Assembly: GCA_036274675.1 (NCBI GenBank)
Contig: DASUFE010000122.1
Coordinates: 75,982-139,981, forward strand
DNA from: DASUFE01 sp036274675
GTDB lineage: Bacteria; Pseudomonadota; Gammaproteobacteria; HTCC5015
Direction of reading: 5' to 3'
Length of the DNA stretch: 64,000 bases
Each line of letters opens with the position of its first letter. Within the stretch, counting starts at the first letter, position 1. The position numbers and the translations under genes are program-made. The notes under the pieces are model-generated. The model did not search any database and had not been told where the DNA came from. It saw only the letters and a list, made by a program, of their open reading frames with translations. Below, piece by piece: positions 26,672 to 35,393 of this stretch.

Positions 26672-27631
26672 TTAAACCAGGCTGAGGTATTTCAGCAGAA
26701 CCAGACCACCGGTGACGGTAAGCAGCGAGCCCGCGGTCGAGAGTACGACGATGTTGGCGGCGAGGGCGGCGTTACCGCCCATGCTGCGGGTCATGACGAA
26801 GCTGGCGGCGGCGGTGGGAGAGGCGGCGAGGAAGAAGATGACGGCGAGTTCAGTGCCGCGAATTCCCAGGGGAACCGCCAGTCCGCAGGCCAGCAGTGGC
26901 GAGGCGAACAATTTCCAGAGCACGGAACCAAGCGCGGGGCTGCCGGAGACGCGCAGCGCGGTCAGATCCATCATGCCGCCGATGCAGAGCAGGGCGAGCG
27001 GTATGGTGAGATCCGCGAAATAATCGCCCGTATCGAGCAGCAGCTTTGGCAGAGGAATTCCTGCGAGGCTGACCAGCAGTCCCGTCATGATGCCGATGAT
27101 CAGCGGGTTCTTTATGATTCCCGGCAGCACCTTTCCGAAAGACTTCCCGCCGGTGGAATGATTGACACTGGCGTTCAGCACATAGACCGACAGCACATTG
27201 TAGAGTGCGACCAGCACCGCCACCGGCATGGCGGCGAGGGCGAGGCCCGTATCGCCGAAGGCATTGGTGCAGAAGGCAATGCCTATAATAACGAGATTGC
27301 CGCGAAAGGCCCCTTGCACATAGACGCCGCGGTCCGACCTTTGCGACACGTGCAACCAGGAGGCGATGCTGGCTCCCGCGAAAACCACCAACGTCATCGC
27401 GACCATGACCGCGAGATGCGAGGGGTTGGCAAGCTGCGAGAAATCGGTCTTGGCGGTGCCGAAAAACAGGCTGACCGGCAGCCCGACGGTGAAGACGATA
27501 TTTGAAGCCACGCGGATAAATTCATCGTTGATGAATTGAATGCGCTTCAGAAAGCTGCCGAGCAGGATGACCATGAAGATGGGCACCGTGATCGAGAGTG
27601 CAAACAGGAATAACCGGCCGGTATCGTTCAT
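26672..27631 (-). CDS. AEC-family (auxin efflux carrier type) transporter
   Basis: 319 residues with about ten membrane helices in two groups of five, as in the AEC family: VILLGSFLKRIQFINDEFI near the start, YVQGAFRGNLVIIGIAF in the middle and ALLCIGGMMDLTAL in the second half. Family members export or import small organic acids such as malate. The substrate is not evident. The stop codon touches the end of the MORN protein gene on the other strand. It lies 354 bases downstream of uxaC on the same strand, beyond a terminator. Confidence 0.88.
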   Translation of the reverse strand: MNDTGRLFLFALSITVPIFMVILLGSFLKRIQFINDEFIRVASNIVFTVGLPVSLFFGTAKTDFSQLANPSHLAVMVAMTLVVFAGASIASWLHVSQRSDRGVYVQGAFRGNLVIIGIAFCTNAFGDTGLALAAMPVAVLVALYNVLSVYVLNASVNHSTGGKSFGKVLPGIIKNPLIIGIMTGLLVSLAGIPLPKLLLDTGDYFADLTIPLALLCIGGMMDLTALRVSGSPALGSVLWKLFASPLLACGLAVPLGIRGTELAVIFFLAASPTAAASFVMTRSMGGNAALAANIVVLSTAGSLLTVTGGLVLLKYLSLV

Positions 27632-27717
27632 ATTTTTGAATTATAAGACATTCCTCTCGCGGAGCGAGTGGAGGCGCTTGGATCTAAAGACCTGTCCCCA
27701 GAGCACGGACCATTTTC

Positions 27718-27745
27718 TGTTCTTACGCGCGTTCTCCGAACACGC
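27718..27745. repeat. 28-bp dispersed repeat, copy 2
   Basis: Begins TGTTCTTACGCGCG and ends CGAACACGC. Two mismatches to copy 1 at 10964-10991. Confidence 0.7.
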
Positions 27746-27941
27746 GCCCGCTGACTGGATGGCGCGCTTGTTCGCGAAAATTCCTACGACAGCGCCATTG
27801 CGTGCTCCGTGGAAGGTCTTCCTTTCCCAGGTGACTTCGAGGGCTTTTCCAAGCAATTAATCCTCGGATTACGCTGCGCTTCATCGAGCCAAAAACTGAT
27901 CTGCAACAAAAACGGTTTTTCATCCCCCTGGCCTTTCGGCC

Positions 27942-27966
27942 ATCCCCCTTCGATACGAAGGGGGAT
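27942..27966 (-). terminator. Terminator hairpin after uxaC
   Basis: Perfect 11-bp stem (ATCCCCCTTCG with its complement) around a three-base loop, 20 bases past the uxaC stop. On the minus strand it is followed by a small GGCC hairpin and, further on, T-rich sequence. Confidence 0.6.
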
Positions 27967-27985
27967 TGAGAGTCGTGGATATGCT

Positions 27986-29467
27986 TTATTCCGGGATCTT
28001 GAAGGGGAAATAGGTTTTGGCGTTGTTGTAGGCGATGTCCTTGACCATGTTGCCGATCATTTGCACATCGTCCGGGACCAGGCCGCCGGCCATGTCGCGG
28101 CCGAGAATCCGGCACAGCAGGCGGCGGAAATATTCGTGGCGGGAGTAGCTTAAGAAACTGCGGCTGTCGGTGGTCATGCCGACGAAGCGGCTGAGCAACC
28201 CGAGCTGGCTCAACGCCTCGATCTGGCGCGTCATGCCGTCGAGCTGATCCAGGAACCACCAGCCGCTGCCGAACTGCATCTTGCCGGGGACGGCGCCGTC
28301 CTGGAAGTTGCCGATCATGGTGCCGATCATCTCGTTGTCGCGCGGATTGATGTTATAGAGGATCGTTTTCGCCAGGCGATTCTGGTCGTCCAGCCGGCCG
28401 AAAAATCTGGCAAGCGGGCGCGCGTAATTGTGATCGCCGATCGAGTCGAAGCCGGTGTCCGGCCCCAAGGTACGGTACAGGCGCGGATTGTTATTGCGGA
28501 TGGCGCCGATATGAAATTGCTGCACCCAGCCCCTGGCGTGATCCATCAACGCGAACTCCACCAGCATCGCCGACTGGAATTTCTGTACATCGTCCGCCCC
28601 CAGATCCTTACCGCCGCGTATTTTCGCGAAGATGGTTTTGATATCCGTCGCGGTGTAATCCTCGGCATACACGGTTTCGAGGCCATGATCGGAAAGCCGG
28701 CAGCCGTTCGCATGGAAGTAATCGTGACGCTTGTTGAGCGCCGCCATCAGGTCGTCAAAGCTCTTGATGGTGACGCCTCCGGCTTCGGCCAGGCGATCGA
28801 GGTATTGGTTGTACTGCCGGCTATTTCCCACCGCCATGGCCTTGTCGGGACGCCAGGTCGGCAGCACGCCGATGTTAAAGCTTTTGTCCGCGGCGATCTT
28901 TTTGTGAGGTGAGAGGTCATCAGCCGGATCATCGGTGGTGCAGACCATTTTTACTTTTGCCTGCCGCATCAGGCCCCGGCTGCTGAATTCGGGTTTGGCC
29001 AGCAGTTCGTTGCAGCGGTCCCAGATCTCCTGTGCCGTGGAGGAGTTGAGCGGCAGGTTACGGATGCCGAAAGGTTTCTTTAATTCCAGATGCGTCCAGT
29101 GATAGAGCGGGTTGCGCAGCGTATAAGGCACGGTGGCCGCCCATTGCTGGAATTTTTCCCGGTCACCGGCATTGCCGGTGCAGTAGCGCTCGTCCACTCC
29201 GTTAGAGCGCATCGCCCGCCATTTATAGTGATCGCCGGCCAACCAGATCTCGTACAGATTACTGAACTGATGGTTGTCAGCGATCTGTTGGGGCGGGAGG
29301 TGACAGTGGTAGTCGATGATCGGCGGTTCCGCCGCGTACTCGTGATAGAGAATCCTGGCCTGTTTTGTGTCGAGCAGGAAATCCTCGTCCATGAATTTCG
29401 CTTCGGGCGCGCTGCCCGGAGCGCCCGCGGCTTGCGGGGCGCCATCATCTGATTTCAAGTGTTTCAT
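27986..29467 (-). CDS. uxaC: Uronate isomerase UxaC
   Basis: 493 residues of the amidohydrolase-like glucuronate isomerase family. Seen: FMDEDFLLDTKQARILYHEY, IIDYHCHLPPQQIAD with metal-site His residues, VVCTTDDPADDLSPH-like, and FVGMTTDSRSFLSYSRHEYFRR near the end. It isomerises galacturonate to tagaturonate and glucuronate to fructuronate. About 24 residues before FMDEDFLL look like an added, low-complexity N-terminus. A later start is possible, but no better site was seen. It starts two bases behind the uxaA stop, so uxaA-uxaC form an operon. Confidence 0.96.
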   Translation of the reverse strand: MKHLKSDDGAPQAAGAPGSAPEAKFMDEDFLLDTKQARILYHEYAAEPPIIDYHCHLPPQQIADNHQFSNLYEIWLAGDHYKWRAMRSNGVDERYCTGNAGDREKFQQWAATVPYTLRNPLYHWTHLELKKPFGIRNLPLNSSTAQEIWDRCNELLAKPEFSSRGLMRQAKVKMVCTTDDPADDLSPHKKIAADKSFNIGVLPTWRPDKAMAVGNSRQYNQYLDRLAEAGGVTIKSFDDLMAALNKRHDYFHANGCRLSDHGLETVYAEDYTATDIKTIFAKIRGGKDLGADDVQKFQSAMLVEFALMDHARGWVQQFHIGAIRNNNPRLYRTLGPDTGFDSIGDHNYARPLARFFGRLDDQNRLAKTILYNINPRDNEMIGTMIGNFQDGAVPGKMQFGSGWWFLDQLDGMTRQIEALSQLGLLSRFVGMTTDSRSFLSYSRHEYFRRLLCRILGRDMAGGLVPDDVQMIGNMVKDIAYNNAKTYFPFKIPE

Positions 29468-29469
29468 GT

Positions 29470-31050
29470 CTAGAAGGTGGCCCCGATCACCCAGGGGTTG
29501 AATTCATTGTCGCCGTAGCCGAGCTCCTCGCTCTTGGTTTTTTCGCCCGAAGCCACGCTCAGTACTTTTTTGAAAATCTCCGCTCCGCTTTCCTGCACGG
29601 AGTATTCGCCGTCCATAATGCCTCCGCAGTTGATATCCATGTCATCGTGCATATGCCTGAAGATCCGGGTGTTCGTCGCGAGCTTGATGCTGGGCACGGG
29701 TTTGCAGCCGAAGGCGGAGCCGCGGCCGGTGGTGAAGCAGACGATGTTGGCGCCCGAGGCGATCTGGCCGGTGGCTGAAACGGGGTCGTAACCGGGGCTG
29801 TCCATGAACACGAAGCCCCTTTCCGTGACAGGCTCGCCGTACTTGTAGACGTCGATCATGTTGGTGGTGCCGCCCTTGGCCTGCGCACCGAGTGATTTTT
29901 CCAGGATCGTGGTGAGGCCGCCCGCCTTGTTGCCGGGTGAGGGGTTGTTATTCAGCTCCTCCGTGCTCTGCGCGTATTTTTTCCACCATTCCAGGCGTTC
30001 CATCAGTTTTTCGGCCACTTGTGGGCTGACCGCGCGCCGCGTCAATAAATGTTCGGCGCCGTAGATTTCCGGTGTCTCCGACAGGATCCCGGTGCCGCCA
30101 TGGCGCACCAGGATATCGATCGCCGCGCCGAGGGCCGGATTGGCGGTGATGCCGGAGAAAGCGTCCGAGCCGCCGCATTGCAGTCCGATCATGATCTCGG
30201 ATGCAGGCACGGTTTCGCGGCGGGCTAGGTTCACCTTGGGCAGCATCTCACGGACGATGGCCAGCCCCGCATCGATGGCTTTACGGGTGCCGCCCTGGTC
30301 CTGGATGGTGAAGCTGCGGAACAAATCGGATTCTTTGAGGCCTGCTTCGTGCAGCACTCTCGATATTTGCATCACTTCGCAGCCCAGGCCGACCAGCATC
30401 AGGCCGCCGAAATTGGGGTGCCGGATATAGCCGTGCAGCACGCGCAGGAAAGTTTCATAACCATCGCCGTTCGATTTCATGCCGCAACCGGTGGTATGGA
30501 CGAAAGAGGCGACGCCGTCGATGTTGGAGTAATCCCCGGAGGTTTTTAACTGCTGGTTCGCCGTGTTGGCGATTTGTTGCGCGACGGTGGCCGAGCAGTT
30601 GACGGTGGTGAGCACGCCGATGAAATTACGCGTGCCGACGCCTTGCGTGTGCTGCCGGCGATAACCCTGGAAAGTCGCGCGCTGCGGCAGCGGGACGTAC
30701 TCGGTGGCTGTGACGTCTTTACAGAATGCGTGCCGGACCTCGATCTCGCCCAACTCACAGTTATGAGTATGCACATGTTCACCCGCGAGGATATCCGTGC
30801 TGGCGATGCCGATGGTCTGGTTGTACTTGCGTATCTGTTCACCCTTCGCGATAGCTTTGATGGCCAGTTTGTGCATGGCGGGTATCGGCGATTTGACGAG
30901 GATGCCCCCATGCTGGGTCAGGGGTGTGTTTTCAGGCAGTACCGTCTTGGCGATGGCGACATTATCGTCCGGATGCAAATGTACGGTCAGCGCCGCCGGG
31001 GCCTTGTCCTTGGCGACGGTATCGTCTGAATGTTGCTGTACAGTTTGCAT
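29470..31050 (-). CDS. uxaA: Altronate dehydratase UxaA
   Basis: 526 residues. The N-terminal SAF-type domain (LHPDDNVAIAKTVLPENTPL, KGEQIRKYNQTIGIAS) is joined to the large catalytic domain (YRRQHTQGVGTRNFIGVLTT, HTTGCGMKSNGDGYETFLR, GLQCGGSDAFSGITANPALG, VCFTTGRGSAFGCKPVPSIK). It dehydrates altronate to KDG using iron or manganese. A CAGGAG ribosome binding site precedes the ATG. A promoter with an internal predicted operator lies about 80 bases upstream. Confidence 0.96.
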   Translation of the reverse strand: MQTVQQHSDDTVAKDKAPAALTVHLHPDDNVAIAKTVLPENTPLTQHGGILVKSPIPAMHKLAIKAIAKGEQIRKYNQTIGIASTDILAGEHVHTHNCELGEIEVRHAFCKDVTATEYVPLPQRATFQGYRRQHTQGVGTRNFIGVLTTVNCSATVAQQIANTANQQLKTSGDYSNIDGVASFVHTTGCGMKSNGDGYETFLRVLHGYIRHPNFGGLMLVGLGCEVMQISRVLHEAGLKESDLFRSFTIQDQGGTRKAIDAGLAIVREMLPKVNLARRETVPASEIMIGLQCGGSDAFSGITANPALGAAIDILVRHGGTGILSETPEIYGAEHLLTRRAVSPQVAEKLMERLEWWKKYAQSTEELNNNPSPGNKAGGLTTILEKSLGAQAKGGTTNMIDVYKYGEPVTERGFVFMDSPGYDPVSATGQIASGANIVCFTTGRGSAFGCKPVPSIKLATNTRIFRHMHDDMDINCGGIMDGEYSVQESGAEIFKKVLSVASGEKTKSEELGYGDNEFNPWVIGATF

Positions 31051-31129
31051 TCGGCAGTTTGCTCCTGAATCGCCCCCGCGATCCTGTATGTTTACTCTCG
31101 ACGGCGCTACCCGGCCAGTGCTTCAAGGT

Positions 31130-31159
31130 ATCATAAAATTGGTCAGGCCGCATATCCAA
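31130..31159 (-). promoter_or_regulatory. Predicted uxaA promoter with GntR-type operator in the spacer
   Basis: On the minus strand, TTGGAT (31159-31154) and TATGAT (31135-31130) are separated by 18 bases. The spacer contains the plus-strand sequence TTGGTCAGGCC (31139-31149), which matches the site in front of uxaB. A regulator bound there would cover the promoter. Confidence 0.55.
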
Positions 31160-31449
31160 TCGCCGGCCTGGGGCAAGTCTAGCATCCGGAGGATATAGTC
31201 AGGAATGCCTAAAGTCTGGTCAGCCCCCTTATTGAACGCGAGTCCGCTGCCCGGTCCGGAAACATACTGTGATAAATGCCTCATTTTTGCTGAAAAATGG
31301 GCACTTTAAGAGGACATGCAAAATCCGGCAGCCATAGGTTACGGCCCGGTCAGATGGATCTCTGGCGATTTTTTCCGGCTTGCAATTGCATCAGGGCTGC
31401 TCCAAACTGACCGCCTTGCAAGCAGGACCGGCCTGAGTTTTTGTTATTC

Positions 31450-31465
31450 AAATTGGTATGACCTA
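31450..31465. promoter_or_regulatory. Predicted GntR-type operator before the GH105 gene
   Basis: AAATTGGTATGACCTA. The left half AAATTGGT is that of the hexuronate operators known for enterobacterial ExuR/UxuR (AAATTGGTATACCAATTT). The right half is imperfect. It lies 48 bases before the GH105 gene. Confidence 0.5.
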
Positions 31466-31512
31466 GACCCTGCCGGCCCGGCATCAAGAGCCATCGGAAT
31501 CAAACACGGACA

Positions 31513-34023
31513 ATGCAGCTGATCCCTATGATATTCCATCGATTATCGACTCCGGCAGCCGGGCAAGCCCACCTGAGGCAGGCGCTGACGCTGGCCGCGG
31601 CCCTGACGCTGACCGCCTGTTCCCCGTCCCGCGAAGAAGGCGCCGTGGCCTGGGGCGAGTTGGTCAACCCCTCCGCTTTCGAGCGCATCAACGAGCCGGT
31701 TTATTTCAGCTTCCGCGCTCTCGGGCTGCATGAGAACAACAGCCAGCCCATCGCCGTACGCGCCGGCGGTAGCGTCCTGCCCGGCCAGATCATCGATTCC
31801 GACGGCGACGGCGCAGCGGACGGGCTGCTGGCCCTGGCCGATTTCAAGGCCGGCGCGAAGCTGAAAATCAATATCGTGACTGATGCGGATGCGGTACAGG
31901 CGGCCTCGGCCGGCCCGAAGCGCACGCAGGCCGAGCTTTCGCGGAAGACCGGCGGGCAGTGGGAGTGGGACAAGGAACTGAACCACCATAAATACGTCGG
32001 CGGCCGATTCGAAAACGTGCGCCGGTTGACGCCGCCCGCGGAACATACCGACCATTCAGAATTCATCCGCTATGAAGGCCCGGGCATCGAGTCCGACCTG
32101 GTGGGTTACCGAATCTATCTCGACTGGCGCAACGGCTTCGACATTTTCGGCAAGAAAACCCGCGAAATGGCGCTGCAGAACACGGGCCAGGATGGTTTCG
32201 AGTCCTATCATCACATGGCGGATTGGGGAATGGATATCCTGAAAGTCGGCGCTGCCCTGGGCATCGGCGGCTTCGGTTACTGGAACGAGGGAAGCGGCAA
32301 GGTCGAGCGCGTATCGCAGCTCGACGGCTGGGATGCGTCGATCCTCGAGGACGGCAATATTTATTCGGCCTTGAAGATCCGCTACAAGGGCTGGCGGGTC
32401 GCCGGCAGGAAGGTGGATCTCGATGCGCGTCTGTCGATGACCGCCGGCAGCCGGCTGGTGCATGTGAACCTTGAAAGCAGCGAAGAGTTGCCGAATCTCG
32501 CGCTCGGCATCGTCAAGCATCCGGGCACCGTGCTGCTGACGGGCGATATGAACGTCACCGGCCAGGCCTGGACCTGGATCGCAAGCTGGGGCCGGCAGAG
32601 TTTGAGCGGCGACGACGACCAGCTCGGCATGGCCATCCTGTTCAGGCGCGAAGCCCTCGACGCGCAGGCCGACGATGGCCTCAATTACCTCGCGGTCGCC
32701 GAGCCTTCCAACAAAAAGCTGGAATACTATTTTCTCGCGGCCTGGGAGCTGGAGCCGGCGGGCATCACCAGTCAGCAGGCGTTCGTAGAGTATTTGAACC
32801 GTGAGGCGGAGCGTCTCACGATGCCTTCGCGCCGCAGCCTTGACAGCGCGCTGAACGGAACCGTCAAAACCTTCCCGCTCAACGCGCAATCCGCGCTCGA
32901 TTGGGGCCGGCGGCTGGCGGACTCCGAATTGCAGACCACGCTGATGTACGCCTACGGCGGTTTCGACGCCATGCGCCGGCGGCCTGCCTACTTCGAATAC
33001 ACCACCGGCCTGCTGGCGCAGGCCTACGATGATCTCGCGCGCGCCGGCCAGGCCCGGTATGCGAAGGTCGCGGAGCAGGTAATCGGTTCTTTTGTGGCGG
33101 ATGACGGTACGATACGGACCTACGATGAATCCAAGTACAACATGGACAGCATCAATTCAGGCAAGGTGCTGTTACGGCTGTACGAAGCCACTCATCAGGG
33201 AAAATACAAAACGGCTGCCGCTCAGTTGCGGCACCAGCTGCAAAATCATCCGCGGACCGGCGAAGGCGCCTTCTGGCACAAGCAGCGTTATCCTCACCAG
33301 TTGTGGCTGGACGGCGTGTATATGGGCATGCCTTTCCTCGCGCAGTACGCGGCTCTGTTCGAGAGCGGCGCCGGGCAGGACGCGAGCTTTAAGGAAGCGG
33401 TGAATGAGTTCGAGATCGTGCGTCGGCATCTGCGCGACGCCGGGACCGGCCTGTACTACCATGGCTGGGACGAGAAGCAGCGGCAGGATTGGGCGAACAG
33501 GCAGACCGGCCTGTCATCGCAGTTCTGGTCGCGGGGCCTCGGCTGGTACGCGATGGCGCTGGTCGATGTGCTGGATTACATACCCGGGAATAAAACGGAG
33601 TTGCGCAAGCCGCTGCTCGAAATTATCGCGGAACTGGCGCCCGCCATTGTCAAAGCGCAGGACGGCGCTACGGGACTCTGGTACCAGATCCCGGACCGCC
33701 CGGGCGAGCGCGGAAATTATCCGGAGTCTTCCGGCAGCGCCATGTTCGTTTATATGCTGGCCAAGGCCGTGAACAAGGGGTATCTGCCGGAATCCTATAA
33801 AAAAAACGCTATTAAAGGATATGAAGGCATGGTGCGCGGGTTTGTCGAGGCGCATGCGGACGGTTCATTCAGCCTGACCGGCGCCTGCTCGGTTGCCGGC
33901 CTGGGCTTCGGCCGCGACGGCAGCTACCGTTACTATATGAGCGAGCCTATAGTGGACAACGATCCAAAGGCGGTCGGACCTTTTATCATGGCAGGTATAC
34001 AGGTAAGCCAGTTGTTGCAATAA
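31513..34023 (+). CDS. Lipoprotein with DUF4861 and GH105 (unsaturated uronyl hydrolase) domains
   Basis: 836 residues. The signal ends in LTLTAC (Cys36), so it is probably lipid-anchored. Residues about 45-440 match my picture of DUF4861 (INEPVYFSFRALGL, DSDGDGAADGLLALADF, ADWGMDILKVGAALGIGGFG). Residues about 465-836 are a GH105 barrel: YFEYTTGLLAQAY, LWLDGVYMGMPFLAQYA with the catalytic Asp in WLDG, YHGWDE and SRGLGWYAMALVDVLDYIP. GH105 removes unsaturated galacturonyl residues from lyase products such as rhamnogalacturonan oligomers. The two domains occur as separate neighbouring genes in other bacteria, so here they appear fused. Confidence 0.85.
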   Translation: MQLIPMIFHRLSTPAAGQAHLRQALTLAAALTLTACSPSREEGAVAWGELVNPSAFERINEPVYFSFRALGLHENNSQPIAVRAGGSVLPGQIIDSDGDGAADGLLALADFKAGAKLKINIVTDADAVQAASAGPKRTQAELSRKTGGQWEWDKELNHHKYVGGRFENVRRLTPPAEHTDHSEFIRYEGPGIESDLVGYRIYLDWRNGFDIFGKKTREMALQNTGQDGFESYHHMADWGMDILKVGAALGIGGFGYWNEGSGKVERVSQLDGWDASILEDGNIYSALKIRYKGWRVAGRKVDLDARLSMTAGSRLVHVNLESSEELPNLALGIVKHPGTVLLTGDMNVTGQAWTWIASWGRQSLSGDDDQLGMAILFRREALDAQADDGLNYLAVAEPSNKKLEYYFLAAWELEPAGITSQQAFVEYLNREAERLTMPSRRSLDSALNGTVKTFPLNAQSALDWGRRLADSELQTTLMYAYGGFDAMRRRPAYFEYTTGLLAQAYDDLARAGQARYAKVAEQVIGSFVADDGTIRTYDESKYNMDSINSGKVLLRLYEATHQGKYKTAAAQLRHQLQNHPRTGEGAFWHKQRYPHQLWLDGVYMGMPFLAQYAALFESGAGQDASFKEAVNEFEIVRRHLRDAGTGLYYHGWDEKQRQDWANRQTGLSSQFWSRGLGWYAMALVDVLDYIPGNKTELRKPLLEIIAELAPAIVKAQDGATGLWYQIPDRPGERGNYPESSGSAMFVYMLAKAVNKGYLPESYKKNAIKGYEGMVRGFVEAHADGSFSLTGACSVAGLGFGRDGSYRYYMSEPIVDNDPKAVGPFIMAGIQVSQLLQ

Positions 34024-34174
34024 ATTGATCGCAGAGGAACGCGTCTGGAGATGGTTGAGTTAATTGCTGACGTATCACAAGTCGGACGGCACAATTGGAG
34101 CGCACAGAGAAATCTAATCATCCACGATAAACACGGGTTTTGAAGATCAAGTCTCTATCCTATGGTTTTCCTTG

Positions 34175-34203
34175 CTCCGTGTTCTCCGTGCTCTCAGTGG
34201 TTT
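34175..34203. repeat. Single right arm of the 9-bp-unit repeat, copy 4
   Basis: CTCCGTGTTCTCCGTGCTCT and on, ending CAGTGGTTT. No matching left arm is nearby. Confidence 0.7.
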
Positions 34204-34209
34204 GATTCT

Positions 34210-34364
34210 TGGGTTGCAGCCTGGATGAAGCGCAGCGGACAAAATTGCCGGGAGCAATTTTGAACTGCGAAGCAGGCCCGAAGGGCGCGCATCAGGGAAG
34301 GTGTGCGTAATCCAGGTATTGAATAATAGTTCCCGGATTCCACTTCGTTCCATCCGGGATACAG
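34210..34364. repeat. GGATGAAGCGCAGCGGA-type intergenic repeat
   Basis: Left end CCTGGATGAAGCGCAGCGGA (34219-34238 region) and right end CCCGGATTCCACTTCGTTCC (34337 on) are related as reverse complements. Inside is a perfect 9-bp stem, CAAAATTGC with GCAATTTTG. The right end is itself a CCCGGAT/ATCCGGG hairpin. Confidence 0.55.
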
Positions 34365-34383
34365 TTTCAGAACAGGACCGGTT

Positions 34384-35232
34384 ATGACAACAAAATATGA
34401 TGTGCGTTACGCGGTGCACCCCGAGGACTATGCGGGCTACGATACGCAACTGCTGCGCGAGAACTTTCTGGTTTCCGAAATTTTCACGCCGGATGAAATC
34501 CGGCTGACTTACACTTTCTACGATCGCTTCGTGGTCGGCGGCGCGATGCCGGTGAAGAAGGCGCTGCCGCTGGAGACCATCGACGAATTCAAGGCTGCCT
34601 ATTTCCTGGAACGCCGCGAACTTGGCGTCATCAATGTCGGCGGCAAGGGCAAGGTCAGCGTCGACGGCAAGGCGCACGAACTGGATTACAAGGAAGCGCT
34701 CTACGTCGGACGCGGCGCGAAGAAAGTCGAATTCGCGAGCGTCGATGCCGGCAAACCCGCGAAATTCTATCTGAATTCCACCCCCGCGCACGCCGCCTAT
34801 CCCACGAAGAAGGTGGGGCAGCAGGATGCGGAGGTAATGGAATTGGGCGCGCTCGAAACCTCGAACCAGCGCACCATCCGCAAGCTGCTCGTCAGCAGCG
34901 TGGTTCAGACCTGCCAGTTGCAGATGGGCATGACCGAGCTCAAGCCAGGCAGCGTCTGGAACACCATGCCGCCGCACACGCACAGCCGGCGCATGGAAGT
35001 CTATTTTTATTTCGCCGTGCCCGAGAAGCAGGCGGTGTGCCATTTCATGGGTCCTCCCGATGAGACGCGGCATCTTTGGGTATTGAACGAGCAGGCGGTG
35101 GTGTCGCCGCCGTGGTCGATGCATTGCGGCGCCGGCACCAGCAACTATATTTTCATCTGGGGCATGGCGGGCGAGAACCTCGATTACGACGATATGGACA
35201 AGCACACACCCGACCAGTTGGGAGCGCGTTAA
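34384..35232 (+). CDS. kduI: 5-keto-4-deoxyuronate isomerase KduI
   Basis: 282 residues, cupin fold. Seen: VSEIFTPDEIRLTYTFYDRF, DYKEALYVGRGAKKVEFAS, the zinc-site MPPHTHSRRMEVYFYF, and SMHCGAGTSNYIFIWGMAGE. It converts 5-keto-4-deoxyuronate, the product of unsaturated uronate, to 2,5-diketo-3-deoxygluconate for KduD. It is followed by kduD across a repeat, so the two are probably transcribed together. Confidence 0.96.
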   Translation: MTTKYDVRYAVHPEDYAGYDTQLLRENFLVSEIFTPDEIRLTYTFYDRFVVGGAMPVKKALPLETIDEFKAAYFLERRELGVINVGGKGKVSVDGKAHELDYKEALYVGRGAKKVEFASVDAGKPAKFYLNSTPAHAAYPTKKVGQQDAEVMELGALETSNQRTIRKLLVSSVVQTCQLQMGMTELKPGSVWNTMPPHTHSRRMEVYFYFAVPEKQAVCHFMGPPDETRHLWVLNEQAVVSPPWSMHCGAGTSNYIFIWGMAGENLDYDDMDKHTPDQLGAR

Positions 35233-35241
35233 GACGGGACT

Positions 35242-35372
35242 AACCACAGAGATCACGGAGAGCACTGAGATTGAAGGAATAAATCGCAAATTAAAGGCCG
35301 GATTAAATACAAAGCTGATCCGGGTCTTTGATAAATTGAATTCCTCTGTGTCCTCCGTGTGCTCCGTGGTTC
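35242..35372. repeat. Inverted repeat of 9-bp CTCYGTGNN units, copy 5
   Basis: Left arm 35242-35272 (AACCACAGAGATCACGGAGA and on) and right arm 35343-35372 (CCTCTGTGTCCTCCGTGTGC and on, ending CCGTGGTTC). The right arm lies 21 bases before the kduD start, with the ribosome binding site GAGGGAG between. Confidence 0.85.
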
Positions 35373-35393
35373 AATTTTTTATTGAGGGAGCTT

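Larger units (their letters stand above)
27632..27985. other. Gene-free stretch between uxaC and the AEC transporter
   Basis: 354 bases with the uxaC terminator, copy 2 of the 28-bp repeat and a short GATTACGCTGCGCTTCATC stretch (27870-27888) that resembles the repeat upstream of kduI. The AEC promoter should lie next to 27632. No gene supported. Confidence 0.5.
31051..31512. other. Regulatory gap between divergent uxaA and the GH105 gene
   Basis: 462 bases holding the uxaA promoter/operator (31130-31159) and a second predicted operator at 31450-31465, both listed separately. An open frame from 31316 overlaps the GH105 start and looks spurious. No other gene seen. Confidence 0.5.
34024..34383. 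other. Repeat-rich gap before kduI
   Basis: 360 bases between the GH105 gene and kduI, mostly occupied by the two repeats listed next. No terminator with a T-run and no extra gene seen. Confidence 0.5.

Noticed and set aside
31316..31522. 68-codon frame before the GH105 gene
   Set aside because: It overlaps the GH105 start and contains a predicted operator. The peptide has no recognisable feature despite a GAGG in front.
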